In this document: positions 34,598-43,409 of the stretch, piece after piece
Layout of the letters: each line of letters begins with the position of its first letter
Numbering within the stretch: the stretch's first letter is position 1
DNA from: Pedobacter polysacchareus
GTDB lineage: Bacteria > Bacteroidota > Bacteroidia > Sphingobacteriales > Sphingobacteriaceae
Direction: 5' to 3'
Assembly (NCBI RefSeq): GCF_019802255.1
Contig: NZ_JAHYSS010000001.1
Coordinates: 248,001-312,000, forward strand
Length of the DNA: 64,000 nt
Program-made: the position numbers and the translations under genes
Notes under the pieces: generated by a model
The model's database searches: none
What the model was told of the DNA's origin: nothing
Seen by the model: only the letters and a program-made list of their open reading frames with translations

Positions 34598-36139
34598 TTA
34601 CATGCCTAAACCAACGGTCATTCCGGTCACTGTTCTTGGAAAATCAGTCAGCGAGGTGGCTACACCACTAGTCAGGTTAATCGTATATATTTTATTGACA
34701 CCGCCAACAGTAAAGATGGCGTAAGCCGTCCCTGAAGCACTGCCAATGTCAAAGCCATTGGTGCTTTCCACATTGATGCCCAGGCTGCCAACTTCTACTA
34801 AAGTCCCGTCATTTGGCGGCGTTTGTTTGTACAGTTTATCGGTGGCATGGTCAATGTCGAAGAGCACAGTTTCTGTGGCACCAGCAAAGTTATTGGTATA
34901 GGCTGCGGCACTTACAGACGGAGTTCCTGGTTTCAAGATTCCATCTATAGCGGCTACAGCGCCAGTTTCTGGATGTAATCGTAAATTCTGACCATCATTG
35001 CCTACCACACGAATCCGGTCTACAGTAGGATTGAAATCAAAGCCATAGCTGCTGCCGGTTAACAGTGTAGTCAATACTCCAGAACCAACTACGGTGAAGG
35101 CGCCTGTTGCAGTATTCACGGTATAGAGTCTGCTGGAACTTCCTAAAGCATAAATCTGGCCGTTAGCAGGTCTGAAATCGATGCCCAATATGGTTTCTGA
35201 CGGTGCTAATCCTGTAATTGGCTTAGAAACCAGGCTTGCCGGACTCATCGGGTTAAAAATTAAAAAGTTGTTGGCATTGTCTACCGCATAGGCTACTGGA
35301 TCTGTAGGAATCGCCAGGCCTTCAACTGGACTGGCAGTTGGGAATTTCCCTGCAAGGGTTGCTTTACCGGTTTCCAGGCTGATGGTATAAAGGCTGGAGA
35401 CACCGGCAACAGTGCCAGCTGCAAGCGCTTTTGTATTGTCCGCTGAAATGTCAAATGCGGCACTAGTGCCTATTTCTACGCCTAAAGCGCCAACTTCTAC
35501 AAGTTTTCCATCGTTTGGTGGATCTTGCTTATATAGCTTTTTGCTGGTCAGGTCGATGTCGAAAAGTATGGTAGCTGCGGCTCCAGCTTTGCTATTGGTA
35601 TAAGCTGCACCAGAGATGTTTGGATTGGTCACCCCATTGATATTGCCATCTGTAGCAGCTACAGCGCCTGTTTCTGGATGAAGTCTAAGATTTTGTCCGG
35701 TGTTGGTAATCAGACGGATACGGTCTACAGTTGGGTTGAAATCTATGCTCACCGCAGTTCCGTTAATCGCCGGACTAAAGCCTGTTCCAATGGCTCTGGC
35801 TATCCCATTTAATCGGATCGCAAATAGCTTACTAGTGTTACTTACCCCGTAAAGTTCTCCTGTAGCAGGACGGAAATCGATACTCAAAATCTTTTCGTTT
35901 AATGCAAGTCCGGTAATGGCAACGGTAGACATTGCTGTGCTGACATCTTTTGCATTAAATTTAAGGAGGTTGTTGTTGGATAAGGTGTAGAAAACCTGAT
36001 CTGGGCCTGAAACAGGCATTGTTGGCGGATCGATGATGGTATTTTTGTCTTTCTTGCAGGCGGTGATGCTTGCCATGACAGCGAGCATAACCAGTAAGGA
36101 TTTCTTTAGGAGAATCCCTTTTATGTTAAAGTTTTTCAT
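34598..36139 (-). CDS. Lipoprotein with two tandem DUF4394 domains
   Basis: A 513-residue predicted lipoprotein (signal ending ITAC, Cys28). It consists of two homologous halves (about 45-280 and 285-513). Each half repeats the same sequence landmarks: ILSIDFRPA/ILGIDFRPA, FDFNPTVDRIR/IDFNPTVDRIR, GQNLRLHPETGAVAA, LYKQ-[DT]-PPNDG and FDI. The pattern fits DUF4394, a beta-propeller-like domain of unknown function. The near identity of several blocks points to an internal duplication. It should be anchored in the outer membrane or periplasm. Confidence 0.85.
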   Translation of the reverse strand: MKNFNIKGILLKKSLLVMLAVMASITACKKDKNTIIDPPTMPVSGPDQVFYTLSNNNLLKFNAKDVSTAMSTVAITGLALNEKILSIDFRPATGELYGVSNTSKLFAIRLNGIARAIGTGFSPAINGTAVSIDFNPTVDRIRLITNTGQNLRLHPETGAVAATDGNINGVTNPNISGAAYTNSKAGAAATILFDIDLTSKKLYKQDPPNDGKLVEVGALGVEIGTSAAFDISADNTKALAAGTVAGVSSLYTISLETGKATLAGKFPTASPVEGLAIPTDPVAYAVDNANNFLIFNPMSPASLVSKPITGLAPSETILGIDFRPANGQIYALGSSSRLYTVNTATGAFTVVGSGVLTTLLTGSSYGFDFNPTVDRIRVVGNDGQNLRLHPETGAVAAIDGILKPGTPSVSAAAYTNNFAGATETVLFDIDHATDKLYKQTPPNDGTLVEVGSLGINVESTNGFDIGSASGTAYAIFTVGGVNKIYTINLTSGVATSLTDFPRTVTGMTVGLGM

Positions 36140-36248
36140 AGATAGGTGTTTTATGATAGGTTATTGATACCTACGCAAAAAAACTTAGTCCGGTTTTGTT
36201 GTTCCTGACTCCTTTATGGAGTTAAATGCGAGTAACCGTATGACGTTT

Positions 36249-37397
36249 CTATTTCATTAAAGCTTTATTAAAGTCAATAAACAACCTGAAAAGGTCTTCA
36301 AACTTGGTTAAGGGCAAGGTTAAAGATAGATCATTGATGTCGTGATAGGCCGCAATTCCGCCCTGCGTATACAGGAAAAAAGCAGGTACACCTTTCTCTG
36401 TGAAAAAATAGTGGTCGCTATTGGCAGCTTTACCTCTGGAGTTGATTTTACTCAGGTACTTTTTGTTTTGATTGATTTGCTGTAGTAAGGCGAATTCTTT
36501 GGGGTGAAGCGTGGCGTTGACTACTGTAATGCCGTTTTCACCAGTACCCACCATATCTACATTCATCAAGAACCGGATGTGATGAAGGTCAATTAAAGGA
36601 TGTTCCGTGAAATATCTGGAGCCTTGTAAGCCATTTTCTTCACCTGCAAAGCCGATAAAAGCGATCGTATACCGCTGAGGGTACCTGGCGTAATATTTTG
36701 AGAGGTTCAGCAAGAGCGCGATTCCACTGGCATTATCATTGGCTCCGGGAAAATAAGTAGCCTTCCCTAAACTCCCCAGGTGATCGTAATGTGCGGTCAT
36801 TAACAGGATCGAATCCGGATACTGTGTGCCTTTTACCATGGCACAAACATTGGCCGCCTGGAATTCAGGCAGAAATTTATTTTCAATGTGAATCGATATC
36901 TTTTCAGGAATCTCAGTTATTGCTTTTTTATCGACTTCTATAACCGTATAATCAGCTGCTTCCGGCGCTACAGACCAGGTCAGCTTATCTTTCAGTAGGA
37001 CAAGCAGCCGATGTTCGGCATTGATAAAACTGACACTGTCTTTTTGTGCTAAGGTGAGATTTTCCTCTTTTAGTCCTCTACTTTCGGGGCTCAGCAGAAA
37101 ATCCTTTCCCGGAAGGAGTATTTTTCCATTGATACGCAGCATCATTTCGCCAGGAAAGGTGTTTGCCGGATAGCTGAAAACCTGTTTGAAGTCATTTCCA
37201 TCCATCGGAACTAAGCCGTAAGCGGCAAATGAGGAGCTGATAAAGCTGGCCGCTTTCGCCATGCCATCCTTGGTATAACCCCGTCCCCACATTTCCCTGG
37301 AAGTCAGGGTGTCTATCACCTTTCTAGCCATTTTTAAATCTTGCCCGAAGACCGGTTTTGTAAAAATAAACAGGAAGATAAACATCAGCTTTTTCAT
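36249..37397 (-). CDS. Secreted M28-family aminopeptidase
   Basis: A 382-residue peptidase with a signal peptide (1-18, ending VFG-Q). The two-zinc site of family M28 can be traced: His in LMTAHYDHLGS, Asp in GANDNASG, Glu-Glu in GFAGEENGLQGS, Asp in MNVDMVG and His in SDHYFF. It should remove N-terminal residues from peptides outside the cytoplasm. The length is normal for a stand-alone M28 catalytic domain with a short N-terminal extension. It lies upstream of the DUF4394 gene on the same strand (110-base gap). Confidence 0.9.
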   Translation of the reverse strand: MKKLMFIFLFIFTKPVFGQDLKMARKVIDTLTSREMWGRGYTKDGMAKAASFISSSFAAYGLVPMDGNDFKQVFSYPANTFPGEMMLRINGKILLPGKDFLLSPESRGLKEENLTLAQKDSVSFINAEHRLLVLLKDKLTWSVAPEAADYTVIEVDKKAITEIPEKISIHIENKFLPEFQAANVCAMVKGTQYPDSILLMTAHYDHLGSLGKATYFPGANDNASGIALLLNLSKYYARYPQRYTIAFIGFAGEENGLQGSRYFTEHPLIDLHHIRFLMNVDMVGTGENGITVVNATLHPKEFALLQQINQNKKYLSKINSRGKAANSDHYFFTEKGVPAFFLYTQGGIAAYHDINDLSLTLPLTKFEDLFRLFIDFNKALMK

Positions 37398-37509
37398 CTA
37401 AGGGCAGGGGTTTGAAAACGAATATAAGGGATTTAAACCTGTGACGGATTAAAACAGATCGGTAAAAGTATTGTTATTGCAGGGAACCCCTATACCTGAT
37501 CTCTAAAAT

Positions 37510-38712
37510 ATGAACATTCGATCTAATGAACCCTTCTGGCTAGTAAAAAATGGATTGCTGCATACTTACCCTTCCTTGAAGGAAAACATCATTTGCGAAG
37601 TTCTGATTGTAGGAAGTGGCATTACAGGTGCCTTAATGGCGCATTCCATGATGAAGCAAGGATATGATACCGTATTGATAGACAAAAGAGAAATCGCTAA
37701 TGGCAGCAGTTCAGCGACGACCTCTATGCTCCAATACGAGATTGATGTGCCACTTTATAAGTTAACGGAAATGATTGGCGCGCAAGGCGCGATTGCCAGT
37801 TATAAAGCTTGTAGAGATGCCATTTATACCTTAAAAGATTTGGTAAAGGAGATTGCATCGCCCTGCGGATTTGAGCGTAAAGAATCTCTTTATTTTGCAG
37901 GCAGGCGTAAAGATGTATCCTGGCTGAAAACAGAATTTGAAGCCCGGAAAACGGCGGGTTTCGCTGTCAGCTGGCTAGAGAAGAAAGAAATTAAAGAGCG
38001 CTATGGCATTCTGGCAGAAGGCGGGATTTTATCTGAAGATGGAGGAAGTGTGGATGCTTTTTGCCTGGCACATGATCTGCTCCATTACAACGCCAAAAAA
38101 GGGCTGCGGGTATTTGACAAGACGGCACTGAAAAAGGTGAAATACGAAAAAGATAAGGTACTGGTGGAGCTGGAAACCGGGCTGCAGATTACCGCAGGAA
38201 AGGTGATTTACTGCACGGGTTATGAAACACAGGCGATGTTACCGGAAAAGGTGGTTTCCCTAAAAAGTACTTATGCCATGGTGAGTGAAAAGGACCATAG
38301 CTTATCACCAGAACTGGAAAACACGCTATTTTGGAATACAGACACCCCATATCTGTATATGCGGAGTACCGCTGATGGCCGGTTATTGGTTGGCGGTGAA
38401 GATGAAAACTTTAAAAATCCGGGGCTTAGAGATGCGCTGCTTGGCAAAAAAAGAGATCGACTGATCAAAACGTTAAAAACGTATCTCCCGGATCATCAGT
38501 TTGTTGAGGATTTCTGCTGGTGCGGTACCTTTGGAGAAACCAAAGACGGATTACCCTATATCGGAGCCCATCCAAAGTTTCCCAACAGCTATTTCGTCCT
38601 GGGCTTCGGCGGAAATGGCATCACTTTCTCTATAGCAGGAATGGACATCATTCCAGAGATGATGAAAGGCATGCCTGGCTTACTGTCACATTATTTTAGA
38701 TTTGGCAGGTAA
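37510..38712 (+). CDS. FAD-dependent oxidoreductase (DAO family)
   Basis: A 400-residue flavoprotein with the dinucleotide-binding motif VLIVGSGITG (31-40; GxGxxG at 35-40), the second FAD contact DKREIANGSS and the C-terminal FAD motif around YFVLGFGGNGITFS. The fold is that of glycine / D-amino-acid oxidases. The substrate is unknown and no partner gene is adjacent. It is not preceded by a signal peptide. Divergent from the M28 peptidase gene. Confidence 0.87.
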   Translation: MNIRSNEPFWLVKNGLLHTYPSLKENIICEVLIVGSGITGALMAHSMMKQGYDTVLIDKREIANGSSSATTSMLQYEIDVPLYKLTEMIGAQGAIASYKACRDAIYTLKDLVKEIASPCGFERKESLYFAGRRKDVSWLKTEFEARKTAGFAVSWLEKKEIKERYGILAEGGILSEDGGSVDAFCLAHDLLHYNAKKGLRVFDKTALKKVKYEKDKVLVELETGLQITAGKVIYCTGYETQAMLPEKVVSLKSTYAMVSEKDHSLSPELENTLFWNTDTPYLYMRSTADGRLLVGGEDENFKNPGLRDALLGKKRDRLIKTLKTYLPDHQFVEDFCWCGTFGETKDGLPYIGAHPKFPNSYFVLGFGGNGITFSIAGMDIIPEMMKGMPGLLSHYFRFGR

Positions 38713-39026
38713 AATGTTGTTTTTAAGTCATTTATGTATTTTCTGTTTTTGAAAAATTAATGAAAACTTAATGCTTAAAGGGATCATGCTTTTATCTATT
38801 AGCTTATTTTTGAACTAAAAGATAATATCTGGAGAAACAGACTTACAATAAAATTGACAGGATATGACGTTTAAAACTGGCTAATAAATAGAAAGGGAGG
38901 GCAAAAAGAAAAAGCTTGAAAAAGGGGCCTGATATTTGATAATTTTTGATAGCGAAAGGAGAGAAAGGCACTCCGTTTTTAATTCCATCTTTTTTTACGT
39001 AAAAATGTAAAAAAATTAAAAACGTA

Positions 39027-39057
39027 TTGCACAACTCAATATTTATTTAAACCTTTG
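39027..39057 (+). promoter_or_regulatory. Probable promoter of the arginine operon
   Basis: TTG (39027-39029), 20-base spacer, AACCTTTG (39050-39057; one mismatch to TAnnTTTG). Transcription from here would give a leader of about 260 nt before the first large gene. Confidence 0.5.
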
Positions 39058-39094
39058 CGCCTCAACTATTTTAAAGAAGTATCAGACACAAGAA

Positions 39095-39229
39095 ATGATT
39101 AAGCAAATTATACATAAACTTTCTATTGTAGAAGCAAAGAATATTGCTTCCAAAAGTCTGTTTATTGTCCGTTTGCGACCCATATTTTCTGTTACCACTA
39201 ATCGGCAAAATTTCACGCCCCGGATTTGA
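39095..39229 (+). CDS. Possible 44-codon leader ORF of the arginine operon
   Basis: ATG at 39095 opens a frame of 44 codons ending in TGA at 39227-39229, wholly inside the leader. The second half contains four Arg codons (CGT, CGA, CGG, CGG) in the last 19 residues, including the cluster R26-L-R28-P29. Its place 30-40 bases after the predicted transcription start and ahead of an Arg biosynthesis operon suggests a regulatory leader peptide. No classical attenuator stem plus T run follows at once. No ribosome-binding site is seen, which is usual in this phylum. It could also be a chance frame. Confidence 0.4.
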   Translation: MIKQIIHKLSIVEAKNIASKSLFIVRLRPIFSVTTNRQNFTPRI

Positions 39230-39323
39230 ATCATTTCTGAGTAACCCTCAGTACATTTCCATAGAGGATTGCCTCTTAAAAAACAATTAATCAGAACATT
39301 TATTTTTTTTCGTTAACCTATTA

Positions 39324-40031
39324 ATGAATACAAACGATTTTATAGTGCAAGTTGCACTTCCTGAACATCGTGTCTTTGCCGAAGAAATTTGCGAAGAAAT
39401 GGCCGAATCGGCCAAAGCACGTGGTACAGGTATCGCTAAACGCTCTCCGGAGTACGTTGCAGGTAAAATTTCGGATGGAAAATCTGTTATCGCCTTCCAT
39501 AAAGATGGAAGTTGGGCAGGTTTCTGTTACATCGAAACCTGGAGTCATGGACAATTTGTGGCCAACTCTGGCCTCATTGTAAGTCCTAAATTCCGAAAGG
39601 CCGGGCTCGCTCATGCCATCAAAGAAAAAATCTTCGAACTTTCCAGACAGAAATATCCGAAAGCCAAAATTTTTGGACTAACAACTGGTTTGGCCGTCAT
39701 GAAGATCAATTCCGACCTTGGTTACGAACCGGTTACCTACTCAGAACTTACCCAGGATGAAGATTTCTGGAAAGGGTGTCAAAGTTGCGTGAACTTTGAA
39801 ATCCTGACGATGAAGGAACGTAAAAATTGCATGTGTACCGCAATGTTATACGATCCAGCAACTCAAAAGCACGATGTGGCAAAGAAATTTGCAGAAGAAT
39901 TAGCGCGCAAGCCGAAATTGTATGAACGCTTTATGCGCATCAAACAAAGATTGGTGTTAAAACCTAAATCTTCGGGAAAAGGGGGGGTAAAAGCCCTGTT
40001 ATTATTATTGTTTACCTTTTTATTTAAATAG
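39324..40031 (+). CDS. GNAT acyltransferase, probable N-acyl (N-succinyl?) glutamate synthase
   Basis: A 235-residue GNAT-fold enzyme opening the arginine operon. The acyl-CoA-binding segment is about 95-115 (LIVSPKFRKAGLAHAIKEKI, the R/Q-x-x-G-x-G/A region). Because argC, argD, argF', argB and argE all work on N-acylated intermediates and no other synthase or argJ is present, this is the natural candidate for acylating glutamate, probably with succinyl-CoA as proposed for Bacteroides relatives. The C-terminus ends in a Leu/Phe-rich stretch (ALLLLLFTFLFK), preceded by a G7 tract at 39981-39987; loss of one G would place a TAA stop directly after the tract. The gene is followed 13 bases later by argG. 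Confidence 0.8.
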   Translation: MNTNDFIVQVALPEHRVFAEEICEEMAESAKARGTGIAKRSPEYVAGKISDGKSVIAFHKDGSWAGFCYIETWSHGQFVANSGLIVSPKFRKAGLAHAIKEKIFELSRQKYPKAKIFGLTTGLAVMKINSDLGYEPVTYSELTQDEDFWKGCQSCVNFEILTMKERKNCMCTAMLYDPATQKHDVAKKFAEELARKPKLYERFMRIKQRLVLKPKSSGKGGVKALLLLLFTFLFK

Positions 40032-40044
40032 CTGTTATTTTAAG

Positions 40045-41238
40045 ATGAAGAAAAAAGTTGTTTTAGCTTTTAGCGGAGGTTTGGATACTTCGTTTTGTTG
40101 TATTTATTTGGCACAGGATCGTGGAATGGAAGTTCACTCTGTGATTGTTAATACTGGTGGTTTTTCTGAGGAAGAATTACAAGAGATTGAAAAACGTGCT
40201 TACGCTTTAGGGGTAGCTTCTCATGCCGTAGTAGATGAAACTGCCAACTATTATGAAGGCTGTATTAAATATTTAGTGTTTGGTAATGTGTTGAAAAACG
40301 CGACTTATCCGCTTTCTGTAAGTGCAGAACGCGTAAGTCAGGCAACAGCCATTGCAAACTATGTGAAAAAAATTGGTGCTGATTATGTTGCTCACGGAAG
40401 TACCGGTGCAGGAAATGATCAAGTGCGTTTCGATATGATTTTTAACATCATCATCCCGAATGTAGAAATCATCACACCAATCAGAGATTTAAAATTATCG
40501 CGTGAAGCGGAAATAGAATATTTAGCCAAACATGGCGTTGAATACAGTGCCGAAAAAGCAAGATATTCTATCAATAAAGGGTTATGGGGTACTTCTGTAG
40601 GAGGAAAAGAAACTTTAACTTCTCATGAAACTTTACCTGAAGAAGCATGGCCAACACAAGTTTCGGAAACGGAGCCACGTAAATTGGAGCTGACTTTCGA
40701 AAAAGGAGAGCTGGTAGGTATCGATGGAGAAACATTAGCTCCGGTTGCAGCCATCCAAAAATTACAAGCCATTGCACAGCCTTATGGTATTGGAAGAGAC
40801 ATTCACGTGGGTGATACCATTATCGGTATTAAAGGTCGTGTAGGTTTTGAAGCTGCAGCACCAATGGTGATCATCAAAGCACACCATACTTTAGAAAAAC
40901 ATACGCTAACAAAATGGCAGTTGTCATGGAAAGAGCAATTGGGTTCTTTTTATGGAAACTGGCTGCATGAAGGTCAGTTTCATGATCCAATCATGCGTAA
41001 TATCGAAGCTTTCCTTGCAGATACACAGAAAACGGTGAGCGGAAAAGTATTCGTAGAATTGTTGCCTTACCGTTTCCAAATTATTGGTATCGAGTCTGCA
41101 CATGATTTAATGAGCAATAAATTCGGTAGCTATGGCGAAATGAACAATGCATGGAGTGGTGAAGATGTGAAAGGTTTCTCTAAGATTTTTGGTAACCAGG
41201 TAATGATCTGGCACAAAGTGAACAGCGATGAGAGTTAG
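40045..41238 (+). CDS. argG: Argininosuccinate synthase
   Basis: A 397-residue enzyme joining citrulline and aspartate with ATP to form argininosuccinate. The ATP-binding loop is FSGGLDTS (9-16), and the citrulline/aspartate contacts GSTGAGNDQVRF (near 116-127) and YSINKGLWG are in place. The length is normal. The 3' end overlaps argC by 11 bases. Second gene of the arginine operon. Confidence 0.97.
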   Translation: MKKKVVLAFSGGLDTSFCCIYLAQDRGMEVHSVIVNTGGFSEEELQEIEKRAYALGVASHAVVDETANYYEGCIKYLVFGNVLKNATYPLSVSAERVSQATAIANYVKKIGADYVAHGSTGAGNDQVRFDMIFNIIIPNVEIITPIRDLKLSREAEIEYLAKHGVEYSAEKARYSINKGLWGTSVGGKETLTSHETLPEEAWPTQVSETEPRKLELTFEKGELVGIDGETLAPVAAIQKLQAIAQPYGIGRDIHVGDTIIGIKGRVGFEAAAPMVIIKAHHTLEKHTLTKWQLSWKEQLGSFYGNWLHEGQFHDPIMRNIEAFLADTQKTVSGKVFVELLPYRFQIIGIESAHDLMSNKFGSYGEMNNAWSGEDVKGFSKIFGNQVMIWHKVNSDES

Positions 41239-42199
41239 AGCAGGAATCGTTGGCGGTGCCGGTTATACGGGCGGAGAGATGCTGCGTTTGCTGATCAACC
41301 ACCCTTCGGTGGATATTGTTTTTGTAAATAGCAAAAGCAATGCAGGAAACCTGATCTCTGACGTACACACGGATCTTTTTGGAGATACCGACATTCGTTT
41401 TACCGGAGAACTATCCTCGGATATCGACGTGTTGTTTTTATGTGTCGGTCATGGAGATGCGAAAAAATTTTTAGATGCGAATCCGGTTGCTGAAGGAATT
41501 AAAATCATTGACTTGAGTCAGGATTTTAGATTGAAAGCTGCAGCAGGACAGGATTGGGTTTATGGTTTACCAGAACTGAATCGTGATCGCATTAAAACCG
41601 CGAATTATATTGCAAATCCAGGCTGTTTTGCCACCTGTATCCAGTTGGGATTATTGCCACTGGCAGCTAAAGGCTTGTTAAAAGGGGAAGTTCATGTGAA
41701 CGCGACTACCGGTTCTACCGGCGCGGGACAAAGCTTATCACCAACCTCTCATTTCAGCTGGCGCAACAATAACCTATCAATTTATAAGGCTTTTGAACAC
41801 CAGCACCTGAATGAAATCGGCGAAAGCCTGATACAGATGGACCCGGATTTTGATGGCGTCCTGAATTTCATCCCGCAGCGTGGTGATTTTCCAAGGGGGA
41901 TTTTGGCTTCCATGTATGTGGAAAGCGACCTGACAGCCGAGGAAGCACAAACCTTATATGAGGATTATTATGCGGCACATCCTTTTACGCATGTGAGTAA
42001 GAAAAATATAGATTTGAAACAGGTGGTGAACACAAATAAAGCATTGGTACATGTAGAAAAACATGGTAACAAGCTATTTGTAATCAGTATCATTGATAAT
42101 TTATTAAAAGGGGCGAGCGGACAAGCGGTGCAGAATATGAATTTGATTTTTGGACTGGAAGAGCGGCAGGGTCTGGCGCTTAAAGCAGCAGGATTTTAA
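41228..42199 (+). CDS. argC: N-acyl-gamma-glutamyl-phosphate reductase
   Basis: A 323-residue NADPH-dependent reductase that forms N-acylglutamate semialdehyde. The N-terminal nucleotide-binding motif is GGAGYTGGEML (9-19), and the catalytic Cys is in NPGCFAT. The TGSTGAGQSL segment and a C-terminal VDNLLKGA-like IDNLLKGASGQAVQNMN complete the family pattern. It overlaps argG by 11 bases. The stop codon lies inside an 18-bp perfect palindrome (42191-42208). Confidence 0.96.
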   Translation: MRVRAGIVGGAGYTGGEMLRLLINHPSVDIVFVNSKSNAGNLISDVHTDLFGDTDIRFTGELSSDIDVLFLCVGHGDAKKFLDANPVAEGIKIIDLSQDFRLKAAAGQDWVYGLPELNRDRIKTANYIANPGCFATCIQLGLLPLAAKGLLKGEVHVNATTGSTGAGQSLSPTSHFSWRNNNLSIYKAFEHQHLNEIGESLIQMDPDFDGVLNFIPQRGDFPRGILASMYVESDLTAEEAQTLYEDYYAAHPFTHVSKKNIDLKQVVNTNKALVHVEKHGNKLFVISIIDNLLKGASGQAVQNMNLIFGLEERQGLALKAAGF

Positions 42200-42208
42200 T
42201 TAAAATCC
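42191..42208. repeat. 18-bp perfect palindrome at the argC-argD junction
   Basis: GGATTTTAATTAAAATCC is its own reverse complement and covers the argC stop codon. A second small inverted repeat, CTGAAC-GTA-GTTCAG, follows at 42216-42230. They could form an RNA-processing hairpin or an operator. Confidence 0.6.
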
Positions 42209-42271
42209 CGCTGTGCTGAACGTAGTTCAGGAACTGTTTAATCTTTAATCACTTATTCAAACCTTCAAAAA

Positions 42272-43408
42272 ATGAACTTATTTGACGTATACCCGTTAAA
42301 CAATATTGAAATCGTAAAAGCTGCAGGCAGTACCGTTTGGGATGCCGAAGGCCAGGAATATTTAGACCTTTATGGCGGTCATGCCGTGATCTCTATCGGT
42401 CATACGCATCCTCACTATGTGAAAAGACTGACTGATCAGTTGAATAAAGTAGGATTTTATTCTAATTCCGTGTTAATTCCTTTACAGGTAGAACTGGCGG
42501 AAAAGCTGGGGAAAGTATCTGGAAAAGTAGATTACCAGTTATTTTTATGTAATTCAGGCGCAGAAGCAAATGAAAATGCATTGAAACTAGCTTCTTTTTA
42601 TAACGGACGTAAAAAAATTATTGCCTTTAAAGGCGCCTTCCACGGAAGAACATCATTGGCAGTTGCTGCTACTGACAACCCAAAAATTATTGCCCCGGTT
42701 AATGAAACAGAAAACGTTGTTTTCCTTCCTCACAATGATGAAGCAGCCTTAGAAGCCGCTTTCGCAGCTTATGGCAACGAAGTTTGTGCAGTCATCATTG
42801 AAGGTATTCAAGGTGTTGGAGGGATTAAAGAAGCTTCAATTGGCTTCCTTCAAAAAATCCGTTCGCTATGCGATCAATATAATGCGCTTTATATCGCAGA
42901 TAGCGTACAATGCGGTTACGGCAGAACGGGGAAATTCTATTCTCATGACTATGCTGGCGTTGATGCAGACATATATACTATGGCAAAAGGGATGGGCAAT
43001 GGTTTTCCAGTAGGAGGAATCTCCATCGCTCCGAAATTTAAACCTTGGCATGGTATGTTAGGGACTACTTTCGGGGGTAATCACCTGGCTTGTGCCGCTG
43101 CATTATCTGTATTGGAAATCATGGATCAAGACCAGCTGATGAAAAATGCAGAAGAAGTTGGTACTTATCTGATCTCGGAACTGAAAAAAATTGAAGGTAT
43201 TGTTGAAGTTCGCGGCCGTGGATTAATGATCGGTATCGAACTTCCGGCAAGCTTGCCAAACGTAAAGAAAGACCTGCTGTTTAAGCACCATATCTTTACC
43301 GGTGAGGCAAAACCGAATGTCATCAGACTATTGCCAGCTTTAAACTTAACGAAAGCACAGGCCGATCAGTTTTTAACCCATTTTAAAACCGCTTTAACAG
43401 GATCATAA
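42272..43408 (+). CDS. argD: N-acylornithine aminotransferase
   Basis: A 378-residue class III PLP-dependent aminotransferase. Pyridoxal-site residues are visible in NSGAEANENALKLA, FHGRTSLA, the Asp in IADSVQCGYGRTG and the Schiff-base Lys in YTMAKGMGNGFPVG. It transfers the amino group of glutamate to N-acylglutamate semialdehyde, giving N-acylornithine. In the N-succinyl pathway of Bacteroidetes the same enzyme handles the succinylated substrate. It is followed after one base by argF'. Confidence 0.95.
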   Translation: MNLFDVYPLNNIEIVKAAGSTVWDAEGQEYLDLYGGHAVISIGHTHPHYVKRLTDQLNKVGFYSNSVLIPLQVELAEKLGKVSGKVDYQLFLCNSGAEANENALKLASFYNGRKKIIAFKGAFHGRTSLAVAATDNPKIIAPVNETENVVFLPHNDEAALEAAFAAYGNEVCAVIIEGIQGVGGIKEASIGFLQKIRSLCDQYNALYIADSVQCGYGRTGKFYSHDYAGVDADIYTMAKGMGNGFPVGGISIAPKFKPWHGMLGTTFGGNHLACAAALSVLEIMDQDQLMKNAEEVGTYLISELKKIEGIVEVRGRGLMIGIELPASLPNVKKDLLFKHHIFTGEAKPNVIRLLPALNLTKAQADQFLTHFKTALTGS

Positions 43409-43409
43409 G

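Larger units (their letters stand above)
38713..39323. other. 611-base intergenic region upstream of the arginine operon
   Basis: AT-rich and without a gene of normal size. It holds a 14-bp palindrome TTTTTACGTAAAAA (38992-39005), the probable operon promoter (39027-39057), a possible 44-codon leader ORF (39095-39229) and two small hairpins: CTGAG-N5-CTCAG at 39237-39251 and AGAGG-ATTG-CCTCT at 39263-39276. A U8-type run follows at about 39302-39310. In 38713-38990 I see nothing I can name. Confidence 0.6.

Noticed and set aside
36195..36225. Small hairpin ACTCC-TTTAT-GGAGT between the M28 and DUF4394 genes
   Set aside because: Five-base stem and no T run on the relevant strand; not enough for a terminator.
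38843..39034. 63-codon minus-strand frame upstream of the arginine operon
   Set aside because: AT-rich, Phe/Leu-rich by composition only, no signal or domain, and it runs over the operon promoter region.
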